14,010 nt of DNA from an uncultured Holdemanella sp. (GTDB lineage Bacteria; Bacillota_I; Bacilli_A; Erysipelotrichales; Erysipelotrichaceae), in assembly GCF_934772795.1 (NCBI RefSeq), contig NZ_CAKVMR010000055.1:1-14010 (forward strand), given 5' to 3'. The first letter of the stretch is position 1, and each line of letters begins with the position of its first letter. A model generated the notes under the pieces. The model made no database searches. It saw only the letters and a program-made list of their open reading frames with translations, and had not been told where the DNA came from. Shown piece by piece: positions 7,131 through 13,935 of the stretch. Made by a program: the position numbers and the translations under genes.

Positions 7131-8185
7131 TTGAATATTTTTCGCGATTTTCTTTGAATACGATGCCACAGACCAATCAAAGGATGAAATTTTTCACTAA
7201 TCATTGCCGATTTCTCAATAAATATCTCTACCGACAATAATATGATGACCATAACTAAAAAGCCTATATTTCGATTGATCATATACGCAAAAGCACTCAA
7301 TCCAAATAGTGCTGTTAATCCACACATAATAATAACCGTATTACGATGTCCAAATTGACGCATCAACAAGTGATGAATATGACTTTTGTCCGCCTCCATG
7401 AATTTCATACCCTTTAAAGTACGCCTCAAAATAGCGGATAGTGTATCAATGATTGGCAGCATCAACAATAAGATTGGCAATGCCAACGTTAAAATTGTAC
7501 TCGATTTAAATCCAAGCAATGAAATAGCCGAAATCATGAATCCCAAAAACAACGATCCACAATCTCCCATAAAGATACTTGCGGGATGCGCATTATAAAC
7601 TAAGAAGCCCAATGTTCCAAAAGCTAAGATAAAGGCAATGCTTAATAAATCCGAACGTCTTTCGATGATGGCAATAGAACCAATGACCACCAGCACAATA
7701 ACACTCATACCTCCGGCAAGGCCATCCAAGCCATCGATCAAGTTTACTGCATTTGTGATACCGGCCACCCAGATAATCGTAAATATAAACGAAATAATCC
7801 CTGTATCTATTTGAATACCCAAAGGCAAACGAATAATATCTACTGAGATGCCAAAATAAATTAGCACTAAAGCTGCAATAACTTCCAATGTAAGCTTAAC
7901 CAGTGGCTTAATATCAATCAAATCATCAATTAAACCGGTAAAAAACATAATGCTACTTCCAATAACCAAACCTTTGATCTGACGGTCTGCCTTCACAAAG
8001 ATAGCCATCGTTATAATGAATGCCAAATAAATCGCAACACCACCAATACGCGAAATCTTTCCATGATGAACCGTACGCTTATTTTCTTTGGCATAGGCCC
8101 CACAATAAATAGAATATTGCTTCACCAAAGGTGTTAGAATCACTGAAATCAAGAATGGTAATAAAATCATTTTATAATCAATCAT
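7118..8185 (-). CDS. tagO: Undecaprenyl-phosphate GlcNAc-1-phosphate transferase (TagO/WecA type)
   Basis: Integral membrane enzyme that transfers GlcNAc-1-phosphate from UDP-GlcNAc to undecaprenyl phosphate, the first step of wall teichoic acid or related glycopolymer synthesis. The 355-aa protein has about ten membrane segments. Its signature loops are GLIDDLID (84-91), NAVNLIDGLDGLAGG (145-159), GDCGS (207-211) and DKSHIHHLL (266-274). The HIHH form, rather than the HHHFE of MraY, points to the TagO/WecA/RgpG branch. A strong AGGGGG Shine-Dalgarno precedes the ATG at 8185; an upstream start inside the previous gene is rejected. It overlaps the MreB-like gene by ATGA (4 nt). The polymer made cannot be told from this window. 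Confidence 0.9.
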   Translation of the reverse strand: MIDYKMILLPFLISVILTPLVKQYSIYCGAYAKENKRTVHHGKISRIGGVAIYLAFIITMAIFVKADRQIKGLVIGSSIMFFTGLIDDLIDIKPLVKLTLEVIAALVLIYFGISVDIIRLPLGIQIDTGIISFIFTIIWVAGITNAVNLIDGLDGLAGGMSVIVLVVIGSIAIIERRSDLLSIAFILAFGTLGFLVYNAHPASIFMGDCGSLFLGFMISAISLLGFKSSTILTLALPILLLMLPIIDTLSAILRRTLKGMKFMEADKSHIHHLLMRQFGHRNTVIIMCGLTALFGLSAFAYMINRNIGFLVMVIILLSVEIFIEKSAMISEKFHPLIGLWHRIQRKSRKIFKKVG

Positions 8186-9120
8186 GCTGACTTTACCCCC
8201 TTTAATGCATCTATCATATCGTATTGTCCTCGTTTTGTACAAAGAACTGGACAAGATATGTTTTTAGAAATGAATTGTGACGGCCCGAAACAATCCGCCA
8301 ATCCGCCACTCAATTCAATTCCATGCATCAAAAAATGTTCTTGTAAAGAAGCAGGTAGACCATCAAAACAATGTTTTACCCATAATGAAATCTGTGCTGA
8401 AACCATCTCTAAAGCTGGCCACAACATACTTGACTCAATTTGAATTTGATGAAGAATCTGTCTTGAATCAAAGCCATAACACAACAATAAATTATTTTTT
8501 TGTTGCCAAAAAGCTTTACTTGCCATTTCCTTTAAATGAGCCGCATCCATTTTTGTGATAAAACAACCCGTCTTGTTGTAAACGATTTTTTGAATCTGCT
8601 CATCCATCTGTGCTCCCGCATAATAAATTGTCTTTGACACAAGCACCTTACCATAAGCACACACATGAATTTCCGTATAAGAATGTCCACTATGCACTAG
8701 AAAACAAGACCCTTCTTCTTGTAAAGCCTCTAAGTTTGAAATAAATTCAACCTTACGTACTCCACAATCCAAAAACATCTGCTGCCAAAGTTCTCGTTGT
8801 CTTTGCGACAACTGTGTAGGAACACTCACAAGCATACTCGGTCTTAATAAGCCATCAAAGGCATGTAGTTCGTTTAATCCTTTTTGAACCAAAGGCTCAA
8901 TCGAATGAAGGATTTGACCATGTGATATTGGATATTGAATTTGCGTTGTATCCAGATCCTTATATAAATAGGCAAGCGCCTGATCGGAGACTCCCAATGT
9001 TTCTTTTCCTTTTTTTGCGATTATTGTTTTTAAAACAATTTGTTTCTGTGTAGAAAAATCATAAAACCGTGCAAGATATGCCCCCATATCCAGGGCAATC
9101 CACTTATCAAGCAAAGCCAT
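8182..9120 (-). CDS. Divergent MreB-like actin-fold protein with degraded nucleotide motifs
   Basis: A 312-aa protein whose segment order follows MreB/Mbl: a phosphate-1-like ALDMGAYLARFY (9-20), YPISHGQI (63-70, the RPxxxGVI position), LLRPSMLVSVPTQLSQRQRE (91-110), CGVRKVEFISNLEAL (119-133), a phosphate-2 position LVHSGHSYTEI (141-151), and an adenosine-motif-like GIELSGGLADCFG (267-279). The usual DxGTxxT and DIGGGTTE residues are largely lost (MGAYLA and HSGHSYTE), so ATP hydrolysis is doubtful. Its start overlaps the DUF1146 stop by 14 nt, without a clear ribosome site, and its end overlaps tagO by 4 nt, so it is translationally coupled on both sides. The context suggests a cell-envelope or morphogenesis role. 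Assignment as an MreB relative is by pattern and is moderately sure; function is inference. Confidence 0.65.
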   Translation of the reverse strand: MALLDKWIALDMGAYLARFYDFSTQKQIVLKTIIAKKGKETLGVSDQALAYLYKDLDTTQIQYPISHGQILHSIEPLVQKGLNELHAFDGLLRPSMLVSVPTQLSQRQRELWQQMFLDCGVRKVEFISNLEALQEEGSCFLVHSGHSYTEIHVCAYGKVLVSKTIYYAGAQMDEQIQKIVYNKTGCFITKMDAAHLKEMASKAFWQQKNNLLLCYGFDSRQILHQIQIESSMLWPALEMVSAQISLWVKHCFDGLPASLQEHFLMHGIELSGGLADCFGPSQFISKNISCPVLCTKRGQYDMIDALKGVKSA

Positions 9121-9313
9121 TATAGATTGTTAATTGTAAAATCGCCTGACTTGAAATGTACGCAAGACAAAGCGATAAAAGAAACATTAAAATCTGCACT
9201 TTCTTAGGATTTTTTACACTACACACCTTTTCAAACTGAATACTTGAAATCGCATAAAAGCTTAAACCAAAACACGCAAAGAATACTAAATAAGAAATTA
9301 CAGAAGCTGCCAT
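9107..9313 (-). CDS. DUF1146 (YwzB-like) small membrane protein
   Basis: A 68-aa protein with two predicted membrane helices (about 5-25 and 40-62) joined by a short charged stretch, SIQFEKVCSVKNPKKVQ. Length, helix spacing and the (L/F)EK segment before the second helix match the DUF1146/YwzB family, whose function is unknown. A full AGGAGG lies in the last codons of ispE and the ATG is 1 nt after the ispE stop. It overlaps the MreB-like gene by 14 nt. In Bacillus the homologue lies near the ATP synthase and murAA genes; here it precedes an actin-like gene, which supports an envelope link. Confidence 0.7.
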   Translation of the reverse strand: MAASVISYLVFFACFGLSFYAISSIQFEKVCSVKNPKKVQILMFLLSLCLAYISSQAILQLTIYNGFA

Positions 9314-9314
9314 A

Positions 9315-10148
9315 TTAGCCTCCTACATGAACAATTTGAACAAAATTATACTTTTCCTTCAATTGCTCACATGCACTTAAAATCACTTCTTCATCCACAC
9401 TGAATCCCAACATACTTGAACCAGACCCAGACATCAATATACGCACTAAACCAGCATCTTCCATATCCATCTTCACTTGTTCTAATTCAGGCTCAATCTC
9501 AAAAGCGATTGGCTCCAATGAATTTGCCATAGTCTGATATAAAAGATCCATATTCTCTTCTCGAATGCTCGACTCTACTAAATCTACATCCGGATGAAAA
9601 GGACGAGACTCTTTCCATTTAGAAAATGCATTCGCAGTAGAAATCCCAAAATCCGGTTTGACAACCACAATATCAAATTTCCAATCACTATCAATTGGCG
9701 TGATTTTTTCTCCAATCCCCTTTACTCGAGCCCACTTATCATGAATACAGAAAGGAACATCCGCACCCACTTGTTTTGTGATTTCATAAAGATTTTCTTC
9801 CGTTTCCTCAATACCTTCCATCTTTAAAACAGCCTTGCACACAGCTGCTGCATCCGCACTTCCACCACCAAGACCTGCCTGAGCTGGAATGTGCTTCTTG
9901 ATCGATACTTTAAAACAAGAATCTATGTGATAGGTATCCTTTAAAACTTGAATCATCTTTGAAACCGTATTATTCTCTGGTAATTTCATACCTTCACATT
10001 CAACTACATCAAAATCATTATTTTCTATCTCAATCTCATCATAAATTGAAATAGGCACCATGATCATATCTAAAGAATGATACCCATTATCCATTCTTTC
10101 CACGACATCTAATGCTAGATTAATTTTTGCCCTTGCCTGTACTTTCAT
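9315..10148 (-). CDS. ispE: 4-diphosphocytidyl-2-C-methyl-D-erythritol kinase
   Basis: GHMP kinase of the MEP isoprenoid pathway, which phosphorylates CDP-methylerythritol with ATP and feeds undecaprenyl and other prenyl lipids. The 277-aa protein begins ARAKINLALDV (catalytic-site Lys8), has GYHSLDMIM, the ATP loop AGLGGGSADAAA (91-102), the active-site D130 in GADVPF, and MSGSGSSMLG near the C-terminus. GAGGTG lies 4 nt before the ATG. This start makes the gene overlap the end of ksgA by 29 nt. Its presence shows that this organism uses the MEP route at least in part. Confidence 0.96.
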   Translation of the reverse strand: MKVQARAKINLALDVVERMDNGYHSLDMIMVPISIYDEIEIENNDFDVVECEGMKLPENNTVSKMIQVLKDTYHIDSCFKVSIKKHIPAQAGLGGGSADAAAVCKAVLKMEGIEETEENLYEITKQVGADVPFCIHDKWARVKGIGEKITPIDSDWKFDIVVVKPDFGISTANAFSKWKESRPFHPDVDLVESSIREENMDLLYQTMANSLEPIAFEIEPELEQVKMDMEDAGLVRILMSGSGSSMLGFSVDEEVILSACEQLKEKYNFVQIVHVGG

Positions 10149-10989
10149 AGGTCACCTCATATAATCGAATAAAATCCTCTAACGTACATTGTTGTGCACG
10201 CGTACTTGGATCAATATTTACTTGTTCTAACAATTCTTTTGCCAAAGCCTTATCTTTCACAAAACCCTGGAAATTATTATAGATTGTTTTTCTTCTTTGC
10301 GTAAAGCAAGCCTTTACTAAATTAAAGAAATAATTTTCATCTTCTAAATGATATTTGTGATGGAAAGAAAATTGAATAACCATCGAATCCACATTTGGAC
10401 TTGGCCAAAATACTCTTCTTGATACATCCATGACCTTTTTCACATCACAACGATATTGCGTAATCACACTCAACGCATTGTATTCCTTATCATTTTCATG
10501 TGCCAAGAAACGTTCTCCCACTTCTTTTTGCATCATAACCGTGATTCTTTCAATCTCTTCATTTGCCTCAAATAACTTAAATAAGATTGGCGTCGTAATA
10601 TAGTAAGGAAGATTCGATGCGAAAACCACCTTTTGTCCAGGCTTTCTAAATTCGCGAATCTTTTCATCGATATCCACCTTTAAGATGTCTTCTAATACAA
10701 TCTGTAAATGATCAAAACCAATCTCATTCTCTAATACAACCGGCAATCTCTCATCAATCTCAAAAGCTACAACTTGATCACTTTTTTCACATAAAAACTG
10801 TGTTAAAGCCCCAATTCCAGGACCAATCTCAAAAACAAGTTCATCTCTTGATTGAATGGCCGCATTGGCAATCTTTTCAACAACACCCGGTTCAATAATA
10901 AAATTCTGTCCAAAGCTTTTCTTTGTGAAAACCTTATACTTTTCTTGAATCTCTTTTGTCTTTTTTACTGTCGCAATCGCCTGTTTCAT
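10120..10989 (-). CDS. rsmA: 16S rRNA (A1518/A1519-N6)-dimethyltransferase
   Basis: RsmA/KsgA dimethylates two adjacent adenines in helix 45 of 16S rRNA late in small-subunit assembly; loss confers kasugamycin resistance in many bacteria. The 289-aa protein has KKSFGQNF (23-30), the SAM motif FEIGPGIGALT (53-63), FEIDERL (77-82 region) for the ribose, and the catalytic NLPYYITTP (126-134). The C-terminal helical domain has RVFWPSPNVDS and CFTQRRKTIYNN. The start is coupled to rnmV by an ATGA overlap, with AGGAG inside the rnmV tail. The rnmV-ksgA pair is a widespread Firmicutes arrangement. Confidence 0.97.
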   Translation of the reverse strand: MKQAIATVKKTKEIQEKYKVFTKKSFGQNFIIEPGVVEKIANAAIQSRDELVFEIGPGIGALTQFLCEKSDQVVAFEIDERLPVVLENEIGFDHLQIVLEDILKVDIDEKIREFRKPGQKVVFASNLPYYITTPILFKLFEANEEIERITVMMQKEVGERFLAHENDKEYNALSVITQYRCDVKKVMDVSRRVFWPSPNVDSMVIQFSFHHKYHLEDENYFFNLVKACFTQRRKTIYNNFQGFVKDKALAKELLEQVNIDPSTRAQQCTLEDFIRLYEVTYESTGKGKN

Positions 10990-11510
10990 GAAAGACTCCT
11001 TTCTTCTATTTCTTCTTTTGTCACATGCATCTGATTTAAACGCTTAAAGCATGTTTTCGCATTACAAGGACCAATATGGAATGCTTCACACACTTGAAAG
11101 CGCAATTCTTTATTTCCAACCAAGCCTAAATCAATAAAGTCTTGCCAACTCAACACTTCTTCTTTATTCTCAAACGTTACATAATGACTTAGAGCATCCC
11201 ATAAATCATCTTTACTTGCATGCTCTACACCTACTTTTTTAGGTGTTTTCGCCTTTTCCTTATTAATAAACGCATGTTTACATCCCGGCACACTACTGCC
11301 AATCAATCTACGTATATGTTCTCCTGGCGTATCTGGATCTGTAAAAATAATTACGCCTCTAGTCTTTTGAGCTTGTCTAACTCGCTCAATCGTTTTCTCG
11401 TTGACCTGGTCTCCACCTGTTTCAATCGTGTCACAATCAAAAAAAGACTGCAACGTGTTTGTATCATTTTTTCCTTCAACGACAATAATTTCTTTAATAT
11501 GTTGTTTCAT
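10986..11510 (-). CDS. rnmV: Ribonuclease M5 (5S rRNA maturase)
   Basis: Toprim-domain nuclease that trims precursor 5S rRNA in low-GC Gram-positives, acting with ribosomal protein L18. The 174-aa protein has the Toprim Glu motif IIVVEGKND (8-16, E12) and the DxD motif FTDPDTPGEH (56-65). GVEHAS (94-99) and the C-terminal helical region typical of RnmV follow. An open frame extends upstream to 11567 in the yitT-like gene, but the ATG at 11510 follows GGAG at 4 nt and matches the family N-terminus. It overlaps the yitT-like gene by 17 nt and ksgA by 4 nt. Confidence 0.94.
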   Translation of the reverse strand: MKQHIKEIIVVEGKNDTNTLQSFFDCDTIETGGDQVNEKTIERVRQAQKTRGVIIFTDPDTPGEHIRRLIGSSVPGCKHAFINKEKAKTPKKVGVEHASKDDLWDALSHYVTFENKEEVLSWQDFIDLGLVGNKELRFQVCEAFHIGPCNAKTCFKRLNQMHVTKEEIEERSLS

Positions 11511-12378
11511 CTGTCTCCACCACATGTTTTGATGTAAAACCAGCACCATGTACCTGATGCACATCATTCACAATAATAAAAGCTTTGGAATCGATCTCTA
11601 AAACACTTGACTCTAATAATGGATATTGTTTCTGTTTAATAACACACATCAACACTGGCTTAGGTGCTTGTGTATAGCCACCACTTCCATCTAGAATCGT
11701 TACACCACGATCCACTGTCTCTAACAAAATACGACGAATCTGTTTCCACTCTGTCGATATAATCATAACATTTTTTGCGGACTGCATACCTAGCATTACC
11801 GTTTTATCAATAGCTACACCACAAACAAATACAGACATGATACCAATCAATGCTGGTGTTAAACCATGTGTAACCACACCCAATAAAACCGTTAAGCCAT
11901 CTACGATCATGACACTTGTTCCTTCAGGAATCTTCAAGTATTTATGTAAAACCAAAGCTAAGATATCCATACCACCCGTACTTGAATTGACCCTAAATAC
12001 CAAACCAAGTCCAATTCCAACAAGAACTCCGGCATAAATTGTAGCCACATAAGGTGGCATCACAAATGTATCTTTAGGAAACATTGTGGCAACTTGTGAT
12101 AAACCTGTTACGAAAACCGGATATACAATTGTGGAAATCACAGATTTCATCGCAAACTGCTTTCCTAATAAAAGAGCTCCCAATATAAAGAGTCCAATTG
12201 TTAATGCATCAATCATCAAAACTGTATCAATCGGAAGAATGGGATGTAATGCGACAGCCACACCGGCAACTCCACCCGTTAATATATTATTAGGAAGTAT
12301 AAAAAAGGAAACTGAACATGCGACTACAAAGTTTCCAAGTATAATCATTATTAAGTCATGTATTTTATTCTTGCTCAT
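11494..12378 (-). CDS. YitT-family membrane protein (DUF161 + DUF2179)
   Basis: A 294-aa integral membrane protein of unknown function. Five or six hydrophobic segments cover about residues 8-200, including the family-typical NNILTGGVAGVAVAL near the N-terminus and FRVNSSTGGMDILALVLHKY in the middle. The C-terminal soluble domain of about 85 residues (DRGVTILDGSGGYT, PVLMCVIKQKQ, DSKAFIIVNDVHQVHGAGF) matches DUF2179. An ATG at 12384 would add two residues; the one at 12378 has GAGG 7 nt upstream and is preferred. First gene of a seven-gene unit with a promoter just upstream. Transport roles have been proposed for the family but no substrate can be inferred. Confidence 0.88.
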   Translation of the reverse strand: MSKNKIHDLIMIILGNFVVACSVSFFILPNNILTGGVAGVAVALHPILPIDTVLMIDALTIGLFILGALLLGKQFAMKSVISTIVYPVFVTGLSQVATMFPKDTFVMPPYVATIYAGVLVGIGLGLVFRVNSSTGGMDILALVLHKYLKIPEGTSVMIVDGLTVLLGVVTHGLTPALIGIMSVFVCGVAIDKTVMLGMQSAKNVMIISTEWKQIRRILLETVDRGVTILDGSGGYTQAPKPVLMCVIKQKQYPLLESSVLEIDSKAFIIVNDVHQVHGAGFTSKHVVETDETTY

Positions 12379-12403
12379 ATGCATACCTCTTCTAGCCTAC
12401 ATG

Positions 12404-12412
12404 ATTATAGCA
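12404..12412 (-). promoter_or_regulatory. Extended -10 promoter of the yitT-rnmV-ksgA-ispE unit
   Basis: TG-C-TATAAT on the minus strand, a consensus extended -10. There is no good -35 at 17 nt, only an A-rich tract. Transcription would start near 12397, leaving a leader of about 20 nt before the yitT-like ATG, too short for a riboswitch on this side. Confidence 0.65.
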
Positions 12413-12444
12413 TTTTTTTCATATTTAGTTTTTAAAAATATCGC

Positions 12445-12473
12445 TTGCATAAAATAAACTTTATCCGTATAAT
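12445..12473 (+). promoter_or_regulatory. Sigma-A promoter of the FAD dehydrogenase gene
   Basis: TTGCAT (12445-12450), a 17-nt spacer and TATAAT (12468-12473). Transcription should start at about 12479-12481 (GGG), which is exactly the first base of riboswitch helix P1. It is divergent from the unit A promoter, with about 35 bp between the two. Confidence 0.8.
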
Positions 12474-12479
12474 AGTCCG

Positions 12480-12544
12480 GGTTATATAAGTTCATGATAT
12501 GGTTGAACGTTCATACCTACTACCGAAAACAGTAGACTATAGCC
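12480..12544 (+). promoter_or_regulatory. Purine (guanine-type) riboswitch aptamer with variant J2/3
   Basis: Three-way junction seen by hand-folding. P1 is GGTTATA (12480-12486) with TATAGCC (12538-12544), 7 bp with one G-U. J1/2 is TAA. P2 is GTTCA/TGAAC (12490-12494 with 12504-12508), enclosing GATATGG. J2/3 is GTTCATAC (12509-12516). P3 is CTACT/AGTAG (12517-12521 with 12531-12535), enclosing CCGAAAA. J3/1 is AC. Compared with the Bacillus xpt guanine aptamer, TATATAA, GATATGG, the L3 CC that kisses the L2 GG, U47, U51, A52, C53 and C74 are all kept. C74 indicates guanine/hypoxanthine-like rather than adenine recognition. Positions 49 and 50 are C and A instead of U and C. The class is strongly supported; the ligand is not certain. 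Confidence 0.82.
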
Positions 12545-12557
12545 TTCAAGCAGGAGG
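12543..12557 (+). promoter_or_regulatory. Shine-Dalgarno-sequestering hairpin (riboswitch expression platform)
   Basis: CCTTC (12543-12547) can pair with the whole Shine-Dalgarno GGAGG (12553-12557) through 5 bp, one a G-U, with a 5-nt AAGCA loop. The first two C residues are the last two of P1, so aptamer P1 and this hairpin compete. Ligand binding would stabilise P1 and free the ribosome site, predicting translational activation by ligand. No terminator-like U-run follows. Confidence 0.55.
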
Positions 12558-12564
12558 AAAAAAG

Positions 12565-13935
12565 ATGCAATACGATATCATTATTATTGGTGCTGGGCCT
12601 GGAGGAATTTTCTCAGCCTACGAATTATTAAAGAGTAAACCTGAATTAAAAATTGGTGTTTTTGAAGCAGGAGCACCATTAAACAAAAGAAAATGTCCAA
12701 TTGATGGAAAGAACATCAAATCATGTATCCACTGTAAATCATGTGCCATCATGAACGGTTTTGGTGGAGCCGGTGCATTCAGTGATGGAAAATACAATAT
12801 CACAAATGAATTTGGAGGAAACCTATATGAATATGTAGGTGAACAAGAAGCTATCGATTTAATGGAGTATGTTGATGAAATCAACTGCAAGATGGGTGGA
12901 GAAAAAACTCGTCTATATGCGAACTCAGATGCAGCTATCGCTAAAAAATGTCTTCAAAACGATCTTCACTTATTAAAAGCGAAAGTACGTCACTTAGGAA
13001 CAGACATCAACTATGTAGTACTTGAAAACTTATACAACGAATTAAAAGACAAAGCAGATTTCCATTTCTTTAAACACATTGATATGGTAAACAAAATTGA
13101 AGATGGATATGAAGTCGTTTGTGGCGATGAAACATATACATCTACACAATGTATTATTTCTACAGGTCGTTCAGGAAGTAAATGGATGGAATCTGTATGT
13201 TCAAATTTAGGTATTGAAACAAAGAGTGACCGTGTGGACATCGGTGTACGTGTTGAATTAAATGCCGATACATTCTCAGAATTAACAGATTCATTATATG
13301 AATCTAAAATCGTATATCGTTCAAAGAAATATCAGGACCGCGTTCGTACATTCTGTATGAACCCTAGAGGTGTTGTTGTAAATGAAAACACAAACGGAAT
13401 CATCACTGTAAATGGACACAGCTACGAAGATCCAGCTCGTTTCACAAACAACACAAACTTTGCCCTATTAGTATCAAATCATTTCACAGAACCATTCTCA
13501 CAAAGTAACCAATATGGTGAAAGTATTGCCCGCTTATCAAATATGTTAGGTGGTGGCGTTATCGTTCAACGCTTTGGTGATTTGATTCGTGGACAACGTT
13601 CAACTCCAAGTCGTATTGCACAAGGATTCGTAACTCCTACATTGAAGGCTACGCCAGGAGACCTATCTCTAGTTATTCCTAAACGTCAATTAGATGATAT
13701 TATCGAAATGATCTACGCCCTTGATAAAGTATGTCCATCAACAGCTAGTGATGATACATTACTATATGGTGTTGAAGTTAAGTTCTACAATATGCAAGTA
13801 AAAGTAGATAAGAACTTAGAAACAAAACACAAAGGACTATTCGTTATCGGAGACTGTTCAGGTGTAACACACTCATTAAGTCATGCCAGTGCATCTGGTG
13901 TATATGTCGCAAGATACATCACAGAAAATCTATAA
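12565..13935 (+). CDS. COG2509-type FAD-dependent dehydrogenase
   Basis: A 456-aa flavoprotein of a family without a settled reaction. The Rossmann FAD motif is IIIIGAGPGG (5-14). A Cys-rich segment follows, with C44, C54, C57 and C60 (CPIDGKNIKSCIHCKSC), then GFGGAGAFSDGK (65-76). The middle has ISTGRSGSKWM, and the C-terminus GLFVIGDCSGVTHSLSHASASG is the second FAD-contact motif of HI0933/GidA-like flavoproteins. A frame extends upstream to 12499, but that ATG lies in riboswitch loop L2. The ATG at 12565 has GGAGG 7 nt upstream. It is the only plus-strand gene and appears monocistronic. A purine-type riboswitch precedes it, suggesting a role tied to purine availability. No terminator follows before a group II intron end abuts the stop codon. 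Confidence 0.88.
   Translation: MQYDIIIIGAGPGGIFSAYELLKSKPELKIGVFEAGAPLNKRKCPIDGKNIKSCIHCKSCAIMNGFGGAGAFSDGKYNITNEFGGNLYEYVGEQEAIDLMEYVDEINCKMGGEKTRLYANSDAAIAKKCLQNDLHLLKAKVRHLGTDINYVVLENLYNELKDKADFHFFKHIDMVNKIEDGYEVVCGDETYTSTQCIISTGRSGSKWMESVCSNLGIETKSDRVDIGVRVELNADTFSELTDSLYESKIVYRSKKYQDRVRTFCMNPRGVVVNENTNGIITVNGHSYEDPARFTNNTNFALLVSNHFTEPFSQSNQYGESIARLSNMLGGGVIVQRFGDLIRGQRSTPSRIAQGFVTPTLKATPGDLSLVIPKRQLDDIIEMIYALDKVCPSTASDDTLLYGVEVKFYNMQVKVDKNLETKHKGLFVIGDCSGVTHSLSHASASGVYVARYITENL

Noticed and set aside
11511..11567. Longer N-terminus for RNase M5
   Set aside because: The extension lies in the yitT-like coding sequence, and the ATG at 11510 has its own ribosome site and the canonical Toprim spacing.
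12499..12564. Upstream ATG extending the FAD dehydrogenase by 22 residues
   Set aside because: The ATG lies in the L2 loop of the riboswitch and lacks a ribosome site; the ATG at 12565 has GGAGG and begins directly before the FAD motif.
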